Source of the DNA: Rhizoctonia solani
Taxonomy: Eukaryota; Basidiomycota; Agaricomycetes; Cantharellales; Ceratobasidiaceae
NCBI RefSeq assembly: GCF_016906535.1
Contig: NC_057370.1
Span: forward strand, 2,852,001 to 2,916,000
Length of the DNA: 64,000 bases
Direction: 5' to 3'
Shown here: one piece after another, positions 25,321-37,089 of the stretch
Numbering within the stretch: the first letter of the stretch is position 1
Layout of the letters: each line of letters starts with the position of its first letter
The notes under the pieces: generated by a model
Databases searched by the model: none
What the model was told of the DNA's origin: nothing
Seen by the model: only the letters and a program-made list of their open reading frames with translations
Translations under genes and position numbers: made by a program

Positions 25321-26887
25321 ATGTCCGCACCCGAGGCTCCAAAACTACCACTTGAGGGACTTCCCAAGCCATCTGGAGCAGCAGCAGTGCTTCGATATAC
25401 TGGTATACCCCCATCATGGTTTCAAAAACGACCAAAACTTCCTTCTCGAAATTGGCTGATATTCTGGGGAGTCCTTGGTTCAGTCACCTCGTTATATATT
25501 TATGACCGAAGAACAGCAAATAAAATCAAACAGGAATATGCTGACAAGGTCCGATGGAGGTCAGAAGAAAAGCTCAATCCTCTGGAGCTCCCGCGTAGAG
25601 TGAGAGTCTATGCGTGTAGGTGGCCTGGGGACGACGATCATGACCGAAGTATGAAATACTTCCGCAAGTATGTCAAGGTGAATTTAAATGTTACGACTAC
25701 ATTTATGCCCATAAATTAATATGCTATTAGCCTATCCTTGTCGCAGCTGCCGTGGACTTCGAGCTAGTCAATGGAAATAGACACGGTGGTTTGGCTAGGA
25801 GTATTGCTGACAAGATAAAATCCCGGCGTCGGGAAACTCTTCCCCCAGACCACCCCCTTCGGGGTGATGATCAAGCATCCATTGTACCTATTCCTTCAGC
25901 AACGACACCGCAAAAACAACAAGAACGAGAGATTCAAGGAGGTATCCTGATTGTCGGTCGACATACACTCAAAGAATATTTCCATGGACTCCGTCTCGGA
26001 TGGACAGAAGGACTTCGTGACATTGATCGAGAAGAGTTACTCGCACGCCAACTTGCGTCTGATGGCGTATTTGACGAACCAGAAGATCTCAATAACGAGA
26101 CATTGTCAGACGGTAAAGATAGTGTATGCCTCATACCGGAGTCAGCTCCTCCATATCTGGTCCCAAGTCACCCTTGTTTTCACATGTCATATCACAACCT
26201 GCAAAATCTTCTTCGAAGACATCTGGACCTCAACGAATAACTCAGTCCAATGAGACCCCTGCAATTCCCCAAGAGATTCCCCCGCAGCCCCCTCTCTTGC
26301 TTCTGTCTTTTCAAAATTTAATCGGATTCAGATACATTCCTCATATGATCATCGATTTCTTCAATGAACGCAGGCGGGCAAAAGAGGGTGCCGAGGCTGC
26401 ATACACCCTCATTGAAGGTCATACACGTGATTTCATTCCCCCAGAGCATAGAGCCGATCTAGATTCTCTCTATTCCCGCTCTGATGCGGCAGAGCCAGAG
26501 GCGCTGTCAGTTTCATTACCAAAACTTGGACCACAGGGCGGAGACATTGACTTTGATATCGACCTGGAGCGCTACATCCCAAAAAGTTACGATAAAACAC
26601 CTAAAGAAATAGCCGACGCTCGGAAGAAGTACTATGATGCACTGCCTGGAAAGCTGGTTGTCGCAAGATCGCTGGCGCGCGGGGAACGGGAGCCGACCAA
26701 GGAGGAACGTGAACACCCACCCCCCACTGAAGTGGAGCTCACAACTGAGCGATTCAAAAAGGAGCTAAAGTGGAAGGAAGAACTCGATGGTTGGAAGCTG
26801 CTGAGAGCTGGAAGTGGCGTAGACTGGGATCATCGATTTGTGAACAAACTTCACGTTTACCAGCCACCAACGGAAACCAGTGCATAG
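25321..26887 (+). CDS. TIM54: Mitochondrial inner-membrane translocase subunit Tim54
   Basis: Component of the TIM22 complex that inserts carrier proteins into the inner membrane. The N-terminus holds LPSRNWLIFWGVLGSV, the start of the membrane anchor, around residues 40-60. KYVKPILVAAAVDFELVNG is formed across the first intron (25679-25730), a Tim54 hallmark. IGFRYIPHMIIDFFNERRRAK and DWDHRFVNKLHVY near the end also match. The stop is at 26885-26887. Between about 26113 and 26143 the frame must shift: either a 29-nt intron (unusually short) or one missing base would join DGK to SSSISGPKSPLFSH. The linker on both sides reads like coding sequence, so I favour a base error, but this is unresolved. 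The neighbouring HYPK gene converges, with stop codons 105 bp apart. Confidence 0.88.
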
Positions 26888-26991
26888 ATACCCAATCATG
26901 CTTCGATTATGAATGTAGAACTACTTATCACCACTCCTGTAAAATGATCATAATCAAATATATTGACGCGACCAAATCGTTGCTCTTCGGG

Positions 26992-27370
26992 TTAAGCCGA
27001 CACAAGTGAGAGGAGCGTTTTTACAATATCACCATTATTTTCGGACAGGGCCTTCTTTGCCTGAGCTTCCGTGACCTCCATCTCGGTTTGCTGTTTTCCT
27101 ATCAAGTACCAGGCACACCAATGATCGGCACCAACTTACCAAAAGCTTGATATCAGCTTTGTTCAATCCGGCATACTCGATTGCCTTTTTTTCAGTAGCC
27201 TTATCTAGAACCCCACTTGCTAATGCTGCATCCATTCGACCTCTGGAATAGGAGTAGCCATCTTGGAACTGGTAGTGAAATTTTCGAGTCAAAGTCAGAA
27301 TGGGTTCGGATTCATATAATGTTTGGAGACACACATTAATTATAACTTCTGCCTCTGGTCGATTTGCCAT
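26992..27370 (-). CDS. HYPK: HYPK-like small UBA-domain protein (NatA regulator)
   Basis: HYPK binds and regulates the ribosome-associated N-terminal acetyltransferase NatA and acts as a chaperone. The spliced product is about 85 residues in three exons. The ATG at 27370 gives MANRPEAEVIIN, joined to FQDGYSYSRGRMDAAL, then ATEKKAIEYAGLNKADIKLL joined to QTEMEVTEAQAKKALSENNG and ending LLSLVSA; the last part is the NAC-alpha/HYPK-type UBA fold. Introns are near 27080-27138 and 27270-27333. Another in-frame ATG lies 10 codons upstream but adds nothing conserved. A TCACGTGA palindrome is 69 bp upstream of the start. Confidence 0.82.
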
Positions 27371-27438
27371 ATCTGACTGTCGCGATAGAGTGTCGAGCAA
27401 AGGGGCAGGGGCTTGAGCTAGGACGAGCGCACCCAGGT

Positions 27439-27444
27439 CACGTG
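27439..27444. promoter_or_regulatory. CACGTG E-box upstream of HYPK
   Basis: Centre of the 8-bp palindrome TCACGTGA, 69 bp upstream of the HYPK start and 226 bp upstream of the divergent FHA-kinase start. It could serve either gene. Confidence 0.4.
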
Positions 27445-27670
27445 ACTTTGACCTGGATGTAATTTATAATTAAGTTACAATATTGATTCCCGCACCAACG
27501 CGTGTACCGCACTGCCTAAACCAAGTTAGATCCACAGCCTTGGCCGCGCTTCACACTGACTCGACTGCTGATGTACCAATGAGCCTGTAGTAAAAAGTAC
27601 GTCATCTACGAAAAAAGCGTCAGGTTATAAAGTGGGATCACCGTTTTCTTTTCGCCTTCTTCATTTCGAG

Positions 27671-30145
27671 ATGGCTGAGACACAACAAAACACACAAAAG
27701 ACGGCAGAAACGCAAACTGAGACACAAGCAGGGACTCAGAAGTCTTCCTATGTCCGTACTTTACTATTTCATGATTGCTGCCATGTCTGACCCCTTTTAG
27801 GAAATCGAGGATACCGAGCACCTCAACGCTCGGTTGATGAGCAGAAATCCTATGTACCCTGATATTGATTTACCAAAAGGAGTTACTACGTAGGTACGCT
27901 CAGTTATAAGTGACACATAATCTAATTCCACCATTTGTACCAGGTACAATGTTGGACGTAAGCCCCGGGTGAACGACATCATCATGCCGCAAGACTGGAA
28001 ACGCATCAGTGAGCATACTATATGTAAGGCGAATAGCACATAACCATTTAAATTTGAAGGCGGGCAACATTGTATTCTCAAGTGGGTGGCAAATATAGTA
28101 CGGTATGGATCTTACTGACTACTGTATGTACATAGATACCAAGAGCACCCTCCGAAAGACGACTTGATTCTTGGCATTTCCGTAGGCCAAATGTCATCGC
28201 TCACGTTTTGTCTTCTAATGCATTCAATCAACCAGAATCCTGATCCAATTATTTGGGTGGAGGACCTGAGTCAGTCTGGAACCTTTGTAAGCTGATAAAC
28301 AGCGTTGTTATATACTCAACTAAGGATATGTTTATTTATCCCACAGATTAATGGTCGACGGGTAGGAGAAGGTAACCAAATACTACACGTCGGGGAAGAG
28401 ATATGCTTCGGAAAGCCATCTCAGCACGACCCTGCAGAAAACCATAGTGAGTTTGTCAATAACCGAGGTCGTGATGCTTGGTTCACTCGACTTGAATGTT
28501 AGGTTATATATTTTGCAAAGTAGGGCGTCCAACAGATCATCCGTTACTCTGCCAGTATGCAGTTCAGAGTATGTGAGTGTTCAGTATAAAGGAACCGATA
28601 ATATGCGTGACTTGTATTTCCACAACGACAGGTTATCCTCTGGTACATTCGGTGTCGTGTATAAGTAAGTTGTGTCCTCACTTAGCCACAGATCGTTTAA
28701 CAACAGGTGCTCGAAGAGTGCTGGACAAACAAACATCTGATTGGGTAGGTCTACTGTACCGAGCATAGGCAACGAGTTAATAAGATTACTACTTCCTACT
28801 AGGCCGCTTTAAAAGTCATAATTACAGGACAGTGAGTGATTTGTGCCTTACTCGCTACTACTTCTACAAGAATATAGTAATCTTCACGATCCCCGAGCCC
28901 TCGAACGTGAAGGTACGGCGTTGCTTCAGATTGACCTTGGACGCTGATACTGACGTTCTGCGAAGTAAACATTCATGGCAACCTCGTACATGTGCGTGGT
29001 CATAACGTCTTTTTACTGTATATGTTGGCTCAATATTGTTAAAGGAGAACATCATTAGACTGGTATGGATCTTTGCTTGGTTTATTCTACAGAAATTTGA
29101 TTGATCAATGAACAGTATGCCCACCATGAGGAGCCTGGGAGACTACGTGAGTTCATTATTAGTGGCTCTGACATGACGATCGCGACATGGATAATAATAC
29201 TGGCCCCAGTTCTAGTTATGGAATTAGCCGAATACGGAGATCTTCAGGAATATCTGAAAACACACGGCCCACTCAGTCAGTATCCAACTTTACTGTGCGC
29301 TCGATGCTCAATCAATTTATTTCTCCGGAATTAGGTGAATCCCTTACAAGACATATTGCGTGGCAAGTCTACCAGGCTGTAGCCGTAAGGAAATCGTGGA
29401 GTTGAATTCGGTTTTACAATGACATTATGAATTAACAGTTCACTCATTCCATGCAAGTCACTCATCGAGATCTAAAGGTCAGTTTCCGGTCTGATGGTTG
29501 TAGATCTCCACTGACTGAAATGCTTTAGCCAGAGGTATGTGTACGGCTGGTCATCCTAGGTTGCTACTTATTTTGGTCACCTTAGAACATCTTGATTACA
29601 TCTTTGGGTATGCACTTTTATTCGTTAGGAAACATAATCTAATAATATCGCAGATCCATTTTTTGTAAAGATTGCTGATTTTGGTGAGTAACTTCGATTG
29701 TTGAAATCAGCTAAACTCACTTAGTTCTAGGGCTCGCCAAAGCCGTCGATGGTCGGACATTCTTGAAAACATTTTGTGGAACGCAAAAGTCAGTCAACAT
29801 TCAATGAGCCCAATGTGTGTTCTAACCGGAGCGTTGGTGATAAGCTACGTTGCGCCTGAAATTCTTCAAGGAGCAGCTGGATATGGGCAGATGGTCGATA
29901 TCTATTCACTGGGCGTGATTTTCCTTTTTTGTATGACTGGGAAATGGGTGCTCGATTACGAGGCGCTGGCTATACTTGAGGTTGCGGGTGTATCAGAGAC
30001 TGTAAGTATTTCATGAGGGGCGGAGAATACTTTACTGACATGCTACACAGGTATCGATTTACTGCGCCGGTGTGTGCAGCCGCGACCACAGGATCGCATT
30101 TCGGCAAAAGATGCACTTCAGCATCCCTGGTTTCGTGGGGAATAG
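27671..30145 (+). CDS. FHA-domain serine/threonine kinase (Chk2/Rad53/Cds1-like)
   Basis: The N-terminal low-complexity part is rich in Gln and Thr, with several TQ sites (MAETQQNTQKTAETQ...), like the SQ/TQ cluster of Chk2. An FHA domain follows: YNVGRKPRVNDIIM and the FHA core loop SGTFINGRRVGEG, made across an intron near 28290-28348. The kinase domain has the Gly-loop LSSGTFGVVYK (first Gly replaced by Ser), the ATP-binding Lys in AALKVII, the hinge VLVMELAEYGDLQEYL, the catalytic loop THRDLKPE, KIADFGLAKAVDG and YVAPEILQ. It ends SAKDALQHPWF, stop 30143-30145. The arrangement FHA then kinase fits Chk2/Cds1 DNA-damage checkpoint kinases. Fungi can have several FHA kinases, so orthology is inferred and no symbol is given. 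Confidence 0.85.
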
Positions 30146-30354
30146 TGCACAAGGTATCATAAGTTAAATTTTGCTTTTTCATATGTATATCATCCAACGC
30201 TGGGCGGAAAATAAAGAGTTTGTTTCACATTGGCATGGCGCAAATGACTACGGGATACAACAGAATGGGAACGCGAGAAGAACTGAGGCCACCAGAGGAC
30301 AAACGTACGATGACAGAACCTAATAAAAACCGAATCAAGCAGGTCCAACTTGTT

Positions 30355-30869
30355 CTATTTACGGGCTTTGGCAGCAGGTTTGCTCGCCGCTGTTGGTGCC
30401 TTGGCTGGCTGCGCAGCCGGGGCTTTTGCCCTGCGGAAGAGTAAAACGTGAGGTTCGGGGGCTGTGGTGAAAGTTCAGACATTAGTATCCAATACGCGCG
30501 CCTCGTGCCTACACTAACCGTGCACTTCATAATGTTCCCAACCAAGACTCTGTGTGATTCCGATTCCTCGCCATTCTGTCTCGCTCAAAATGCGCAATAC
30601 GCCACTATCGTCAGGTTCAAAGTAACTTTTAGGAATTAGCTTCAAGAGCGGCTTTGGTAAGATAACGTGTCTGTAGCGTGAAACTCAGCGATGAGCGGGT
30701 CGATCACCAAAAAAGAAGGAAAACACATGCATACCGATATTCATAGCTGTCGTCAGAGTACCGATCAGAGTAATGGATTCTGTAACGGGGTTCGTTAAGG
30801 ATTGGCGAACGGTGTTTAACTAAAATAATACCTATCGACGTATTCTTCCCACTTTTGATTTTGCGCCAT
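30355..30869 (-). CDS. CKS1: Cks1/Suc1 cyclin-dependent kinase regulatory subunit
   Basis: Small adaptor that binds CDK and phosphorylated substrates. Four exons splice to [63 protein letters not shown] and [10 protein letters not shown]: the complete Cks fold, with the phosphate-binding Arg/Ser/Trp positions and the HxPEPH hinge. After the usual end point (LLFRR) there is an Ala/Pro/Lys-rich tail of about 25 residues ending AKARK. Introns are at roughly 30452-30500, 30668-30742 and 30783-30832. The stop is at 30355-30357, convergent with the kinase gene 210 bp away. Confidence 0.92.
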
Positions 30870-31157
30870 TGAATTGAATGCAATCAAAGAATAAACAAAT
30901 AGATACACGCGCTACGGTGGTGGCAGATGAAGTGGCGGGAGGTGGAAACGTCAAGGATAAACCAATTGAGGCTTGTGAGTCGGCGCCTCTTCCCAGGGTC
31001 CTTGTTTGCAATTGGCTCGATGGACTACCTGGCGGTCTATGCAAGCGCTACCAACTACTGTACTTAGGCCCGAACAACCAGGGCAAACGCAAAGAAAACA
31101 AAAGGCCAACTCATTGACACAAGGAAAATCACATGGTGTCGTAACACAATGCATTCA

Positions 31158-32082
31158 TTATCTACGGCTGGGCCCTTTGGGGGGCGGAGGAAGGAGAGGC
31201 ATGGCACCACCAAGAGAATCTGAAGTTGACTGTGTTTTGGAAGCGCTGCCTCGTCCTCCAGGAATATTAATTGAGAAGGTTTGTCCCTCCTTGAGGGAGT
31301 AATCTTTCTTCGGCCCGGTAGGGATGTGGGGAGATGCAGTTTCGCTTTCGTTCGTTTCAGGGTTCAACAATGCCTTCTGGCGTTTAGTGTAGTCCTGAAG
31401 TGCTACGTCTAATGCAGCTTCAGTTGTGTCCGATAACATTCAAAAAATTCTGCACTCACTGAAATCGAAACTTTCGGCCCTTTCCGCGAAACCAATGCCG
31501 ATGTACGCTTTCCTGCCTTGATCCTCGGCGCGGAGAACAAAATAGCGTGAGGAATCTAGAACTGCCTCTACAGACATCCCTGTTACGTCGTAGGGGGCCT
31601 GAGCAAACACTGCGAGTAAAATTATGTCAGTGATATACAGTCCACCATGAGTTACGTGGTACCTTCGCCTAGCCATAGTCGGTGGTTAGATGGGCATGAT
31701 ATCTTGGTTGAGTATTTACGAACCAGTTTGTGAATCCTCGAGGCGGATTGAACATCCAGAATTACGCTCAATGATTCTCATTCGCCCCTTCCATAGGGGA
31801 GAACCCAAGTCACCCCATTCCGCGGCTCTGTACCCCGCGTTGCTATTGCGAAACGTCAATGAAGATAAACCAGCATTGTGTGTGCGTTCTTTTACCTCTG
31901 TCTCGGTGGAATCTTAAAAACTAAAAGTTTTTATTAAGAAGCTTGGACCATAACGTAGCTGAAACCAACGTACCCATCGCCTCTGCGTAATTACATAAAT
32001 CAATTCAATCTACATAGCTATTTAAACATCAGTACGAACCTCTACATATAAACAAGATAGATTCAATATCATCGTCCTCCAT
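31158..32082 (-). CDS. NECAP1: NECAP-like adaptin-ear-binding protein (clathrin endocytosis)
   Basis: NECAPs work with AP-2 in clathrin-mediated endocytosis through a PH-like (PHear) domain. The spliced frame starts [14 protein letters not shown] at 32082 and continues [83 protein letters not shown] and [14 protein letters not shown]. It ends with a proline-rich [10 protein letters not shown]. The open frame that begins with an ATG at 31439 is not a separate gene: that ATG is intronic and splicing of 31407-31456 gives FDFNVALQDY. The short second exon (around 31910-31935) is the least certain piece. The gene diverges from TBCE with 225 bp between start codons. Confidence 0.85.
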
Positions 32083-32307
32083 TTTGTGGATTTGGGTGGG
32101 GAAAGATTATGGAGGTTGTTCAGTAGCGTGGCTCTCTATCACGCGTACTGGTCGACATCCTCAGCTTACATCATCTACCTGATCGAGCCTTGAAACGAAC
32201 TTTACCACTACCAGTGCTATACGCGTTGTTAAGTTAGTAGGAACTCGCGTGTTCTGTCTGGAACTCAGTTGAGACCCACCCTTGAGACCTCAAATCGATA
32301 ACTACGA
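32083..32307. promoter_or_regulatory. Bidirectional promoter region, NECAP/TBCE
   Basis: 225 bp between two divergent start codons. No TATA box or CACGTG seen. It must contain both 5' UTRs. Confidence 0.5.
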
Positions 32308-34385
32308 ATGGATGATCTAAGTATCGGTCAGAGGATACGCATTGGCGAGGACTACGGCACTGTTTTATTCATCGGAGATGTTGCTGGAACAACTGGGACC
32401 TGGCTTGGAGTAGAGTGGGATGAAGGATCCAAGAGAGGGAAGCACAGCGGAGACCGAAATGGCGTTCAATACTTCACATGTTGGTAGGCATGATTGTCAT
32501 TGGCTCCCATATGTGCCTTTGACAACCTGCCATAGCATACCTAATTCTGGTTCATTTGTGAGGCCAAATACTCCTGGGTTAACCGTCGGTATCAGCTTTG
32601 ATTCTGCGCTAACATCAAAGTACATTGATACATTTCAATCCGATGGTGTGGAGTCCGTCGTGCTTGGATCAAGCAACGGTGCAATTCTTGTTGAAGGACC
32701 ACGTCTGAACAAGGTTCGAGCCAAATTCTCTCAGATTGAACGCCTTCGAAGTATCAGCCTCAACAAATACGATGTCTCAAATGTAGGAGACCCCCAGGCT
32801 GTTACAAGGCTATGTCAATGTAAGTATGCCAGCTTTTTTATGAGGAAACCTAAACACGTTCGCACAGCCGTTCAAAGCCTTGATCTCTCGAGGACTCTGT
32901 TGGGAAATTGGGACGCTGTTGCGGACATCATTCGATGCATACCAAATCTCTCAACCCTAGAGTTGAAGTACGTAACTTTTTTATTATTAGTATCGCGAAC
33001 ATCACTAATTAATTACAGCAACAACCGAATTCGGTATACTACTGCTTTAAACACCGCCAATTTCCCCAAGCTCACCCATCTACGTCTGAATTCAACAATG
33101 ATTACTTGGGCACAGGTACGGAAAATCATATAGATAATCTCCACTGATCTACTAACCACCTTTGCGTACAGGCTTGTGAGGTCCTCGTATATCTCCCTGA
33201 ACTTGAAGACCTTCAACTTGGATACAACCAATTAGAAAACCTTGAGCCATCATCAAGAATCAATACTTCGGAAGGTCTTCCATGTTTAAACACGTTGAAT
33301 CTGGATTTCAACCGCTTGAGCGACTGGGTTTCAATCATGGCGGCATGTAGTATGGTACCCCAGTCAGCATTGAAAGTATATCACTCTACAAAACACTAAC
33401 ATGAACCTAATCAAGATTGCACAACCTCATGATACCCTCCAACATCATTGCTACTATTCCTCGTCGCACTGTCACATCGGTAGCTGGAGGGCCTACACTT
33501 GCGATCTATTATCTTACTATCTCTGATAATCCGATCTCTAGGTGGAGGGATGTGGATGCTCTAGTAACTTGGTTGCCTGAACTACGTGAGCTGGGTATCT
33601 CCTTGGAACCACTAGCCTCTGGTGAGCTATATGCGTTGTCGAAGACGTCGGTAAAAAAAAAGCGCTTAATGGGGAAATACACAGGTGTTCCTCCGGGAGC
33701 TACTCGCAATTTTGTTGTTGCAAGGCTACCGGCCTTGGTAAAGCTGAACGGAACAGAGGTGGGTGTGGCAGACTGGTGACAGCATTATGTCAACCCATAG
33801 AATAACAGATTACCGAAAGAGAGCGGACTGATGCAGAACTCTTCTACCTATCTTGGATAGGGAGGAATGAGCAATCGTCTGAGGCGGACACAGAAGCCTT
33901 ACACCCTCGTTGGAAAGAATTGGCAACCAGTCAGTTGCAATACGGATATCCTTGTGTTATACTGACTCTTGTTTTAGAGTACAACGCATCGACTGAGAAA
34001 CCGAAACCAATTGTTGATAATTTGGGAAGTCATATGATTAGTGGGTTTAACCAGTAACGAAACCGTCATAGTTTGACTGAGGGTTTTAATAGGTATCAAA
34101 GTAGTTAAGATCCAAGGCAATATCACAAAACAGCAGCCCGTCTCCATCTCGGATACGAGCACGATTTTAAGAGTGTTACCAACGATGAGCATCAAAGCAT
34201 TTGGGATGAAATTGAAAAAGGCGATGAAGCTCTCATCGTCAGTTGACCCTAAAGCACTATGGATTCTTTCTAGTTCAGAGTCCGGCGCGACAATTCCTCT
34301 GCGTCCCTTTGATACTGATCCGCTACATGATCTGACTGGTCAGGGGTGGAGGAGGTTCTCTCATTGGACTCGAGATATAATATAG
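32308..34385 (+). CDS. TBCE: Tubulin-folding cofactor E (CAP-Gly, LRR, ubiquitin-like)
   Basis: TBCE helps fold and recycle alpha-tubulin. The N-terminal CAP-Gly domain is clear: GTVLFIGDVAGTTGTWLGVEW, then GKHSGDRNGVQYF. Leucine-rich repeats follow: SISLNKYDVS, VQSLDLSRTLLGNWDAV, LTHLRLNSTMITW and LPELEDLQLGYNQLENL. Another LRR lies at LNTLNLDFNRLSDW (about 33290). The C-terminus (GNITKQQPVSISDTS to the stop at 34383-34385) looks like the ubiquitin-like domain. The ATG at 32308 begins directly at the CAP-Gly domain, as in other TBCE proteins. Introns of about 50 nt lie near 32484, 32820, 32968 and 33116. No frame break was seen. Confidence 0.9.
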
Positions 34386-34453
34386 AGTGATATAATATTG
34401 ATAGACATCCCTGATGGCGGAACAAGCGATCGTGCCCCATACTAAAACTATGA

Positions 34454-34459
34454 CACGTG
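34454..34459. promoter_or_regulatory. CACGTG E-box upstream of RFA1
   Basis: Located in GACACGTGAC within the 179-bp space between the TBCE stop and the RFA1 start, 105 bp before the RFA1 ATG. Confidence 0.4.
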
Positions 34460-34564
34460 ACTTGGAGTGATCGCGACGCGTCTCGCCGTGGGGAGCACGC
34501 CACCACAACAGGTGAAGAGACCATCCCAGTTATCTGCACATACTCGCCAACTTTATTATAAAAG

Positions 34565-36842
34565 ATGGCTCCGCAACTCACTAGTGGCGCTCTGACTCGA
34601 CTCATGACCACAGAGTTTACTCCGGATGCGATAGGCGATTTTCAACCAGTCCTCCAGCTACTTTCGATCAAGAAGGTTAGCTCGGGTGGCAGCAGTGACC
34701 GCTACAGGTGAGTACTAATACCACACACGCGGAAAATACAAAGCCTTATATTACCAAAGACTGGTCTATTCCGATGGGGAATACCACTGTCAATCAATGT
34801 TAGCCACTAAACTCAACGACTACTTCACGTCACAGGACTTTACTCCCAAGTGCATCATCAGGCTCACTAGATGTGCAATGAATCTGGTACAAAATAAAAG
34901 GTGGCTGTGGAGTATTATTTCCGTGTCTTGAATCGAGTCTCTAACAATTGTCCAGACTAATTATCACACTCGGAATAGAGAAGGTGGATGATTATTCTGA
35001 GAAAATCGGCAACCCTGTCAACTTCGACAAGGCCGAGAACCAAGCTGGCGCCGGACCTTCGGCAATGGATGTAGATCCGGCACCGGCTGCACCTGCACCT
35101 GCACCTCCCAAGGCCGTGCCGTCGGGGCCTACCTCTGGTCCTGCCACGAACACGCTACCCGCCGGCTTTGCTCCCCTTCATCCCATCGAAGCCTTGAGCC
35201 CATATTCAAACAAATGGACAATTCGAGCACGCGTCACCCAGAAATCAGATATCCGTACTTGGTCCAATCAGCGCGGAGAAGGGAAACTTTTCAGTGTCAA
35301 TTTGATGGATGAGACTGGGGAGATTCGTGCAACAGGATTCAACGAGGTTGTGGATAACTTGTACTCGAAACTCGAGGAAGGAAAGGTTAGTAACTCGAAA
35401 AGAGCGTTCTTATGTGTATCTTACCCAGAACCAGGTCTATTGGTTCTCCAAAGCACGCGTTCAGTTGGCCAAAAAACAGTTCTCCAATCTTTCAAACGAC
35501 TACGAGATTGCTCTTGAAAGGCAAACCGAAGCTATCCCCGTTAGTACCCATCATCATAACCTCCCTATCATCTATAACTAGGTTTCTAGTGTGAGGACGA
35601 AAGTGCTGTTCCTAAAGTTCAATTTAACTTTACGGAGCTTTCACAATTGGATGGCGTCGAAAAAGATGCTATGGTTGGTATGTTGCTTTCCCTTTCACTG
35701 ATTTACCACATCCTCATTTACGCCGGTACGTAGATGTCCTTGGCGTTGTGACTGAGGTCAAGCCTATCGAAACTATCAACGTTAAGTCAACAGGAAAAAC
35801 AGTATCGAAACGCGATGTCACTGTTGTAGACAAGTCAGGCAGTAGCGTGCGAATGACTATCTGGGGGAAGCAAGCGGAGACGTTCCAGGCAGAGAATAAC
35901 CCAGTCATTGCATTCAAGGGAGTTAAAGTAGGCGATTTTGGCGGTATGTGTCATGACTATATGATCTATTACGTGTGCTGATCTTGCAACAGGCCGCACA
36001 CTCTCACTGGTCAGTTCTAGCACCATGACCTTCCACCCCGACTTTCCCGAAGCGCACGCCTTACAAGGGTGGTATTCGTCCGAGGGGCATTCTCAAACTT
36101 TTAAGTCGCAATCCACAGGTGGTATGGGAGCTGGCGGCGGGGGTGTTGGAACAATCAACCGGCGCGAGATGAAGACTCTCCAAGCGGTCAAAGAAGAGAA
36201 TCTTGGAATGGGTGAAGAAGGCAAAACTGACTTCTTCACTACTCGCGCAACCATCATCCATATCAAAAGCGACAATATCATGTATCCGGCGTGTGGCTCG
36301 GATAATTGCAGTAAGAAAGTCACTGAGGTTCATGATGGATGGCGCTGCGAAAAATGCGAGAAGACATTCCCCAAGCCTAATTACCGGTAGGCCATGCTCG
36401 CTCAATATTACGAAGTACTTGCTGATGTTCTTCCAGATACATCATGAGCCTTTCGGTTGCAGACTACACCCAGACTGCGTGGCTACAGGTCTTCAACGAC
36501 CCCGGAGAACTTATCTTGGGCATGACCGCGTCCGAACTTCATGAGCTCAAAGTAAAAATATTTCTATCGCCCTCCGGATTTGACTGACGCCTTTTACAGG
36601 AAGAGAACGAAGCTTCGTATACTACAGCGATCGAGAAAGCAACCAGTCAAACCTGGATGTTCCAATGCAGGGCTCAACAGAGTACATACCAAGTATGCCA
36701 GTTTGTTTATATCAGATCTTCATTTTAACCTTTTTTCTTGCAGGACCAATCGCGAGTCCGGTACGGTGTCAACCGTGCTCACAAGATCGACTATGCCCAA
36801 GAAAGCCGTGCATTGCTAGAAGCCATTAAAGGCTATGACTAA
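34565..36842 (+). CDS. RFA1: Replication protein A 70-kDa subunit
   Basis: Large subunit of the single-stranded-DNA-binding complex used in replication, repair and recombination. The N-terminal OB fold starts [15 protein letters not shown] linker rich in Ala and Pro ([15 protein letters not shown], about 35080-35130) precedes DNA-binding domain A ([38 protein letters not shown]). Domain B follows ([24 protein letters not shown]). Domain C carries the zinc ribbon CGSDNC...[10 protein letters not shown] at about 36290-36370, with four Cys in CX4C/CX2C spacing. The end is [16 protein letters not shown], stop 36840-36842. About eight introns join in frame. It lies head-to-tail behind TBCE. Confidence 0.93.
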
Positions 36843-37079
36843 TTTTTTTTAATCTCTATATCGAATACGCATATATCTACTCTAAATATATTGTTTGTGG
36901 CCCATCCACCACACATATCTGCCCGATGTCGATTGCCTTTCCCCTCCGATTACGAACGAGGCCCAATCGAACCCGGAAGATCGCGATCGCGGTACGCCCA
37001 ACGTCATCCCGCACCTGTGACATCACATTATATTACAACCGAGTCGCCCAGGATTAAATGAAAGATCGACTGCGCGTGA

Positions 37080-37087
37080 TATAAAAA
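37080..37087 (+). promoter_or_regulatory. TATA-like element just before the cupin gene's first ATG
   Basis: TATAAAAA ends 2 bp before the ATG at 37090. If it is a working TATA box, transcription would begin downstream of that ATG and translation would start at a later Met. Confidence 0.3.
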
Positions 37088-37089
37088 GG

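Noticed and set aside
31158..31439. Separate small gene starting at 31439 (-)
   Set aside because: It is the last exon of the NECAP gene; the ATG is intronic and splicing gives FDFNVALQDY.
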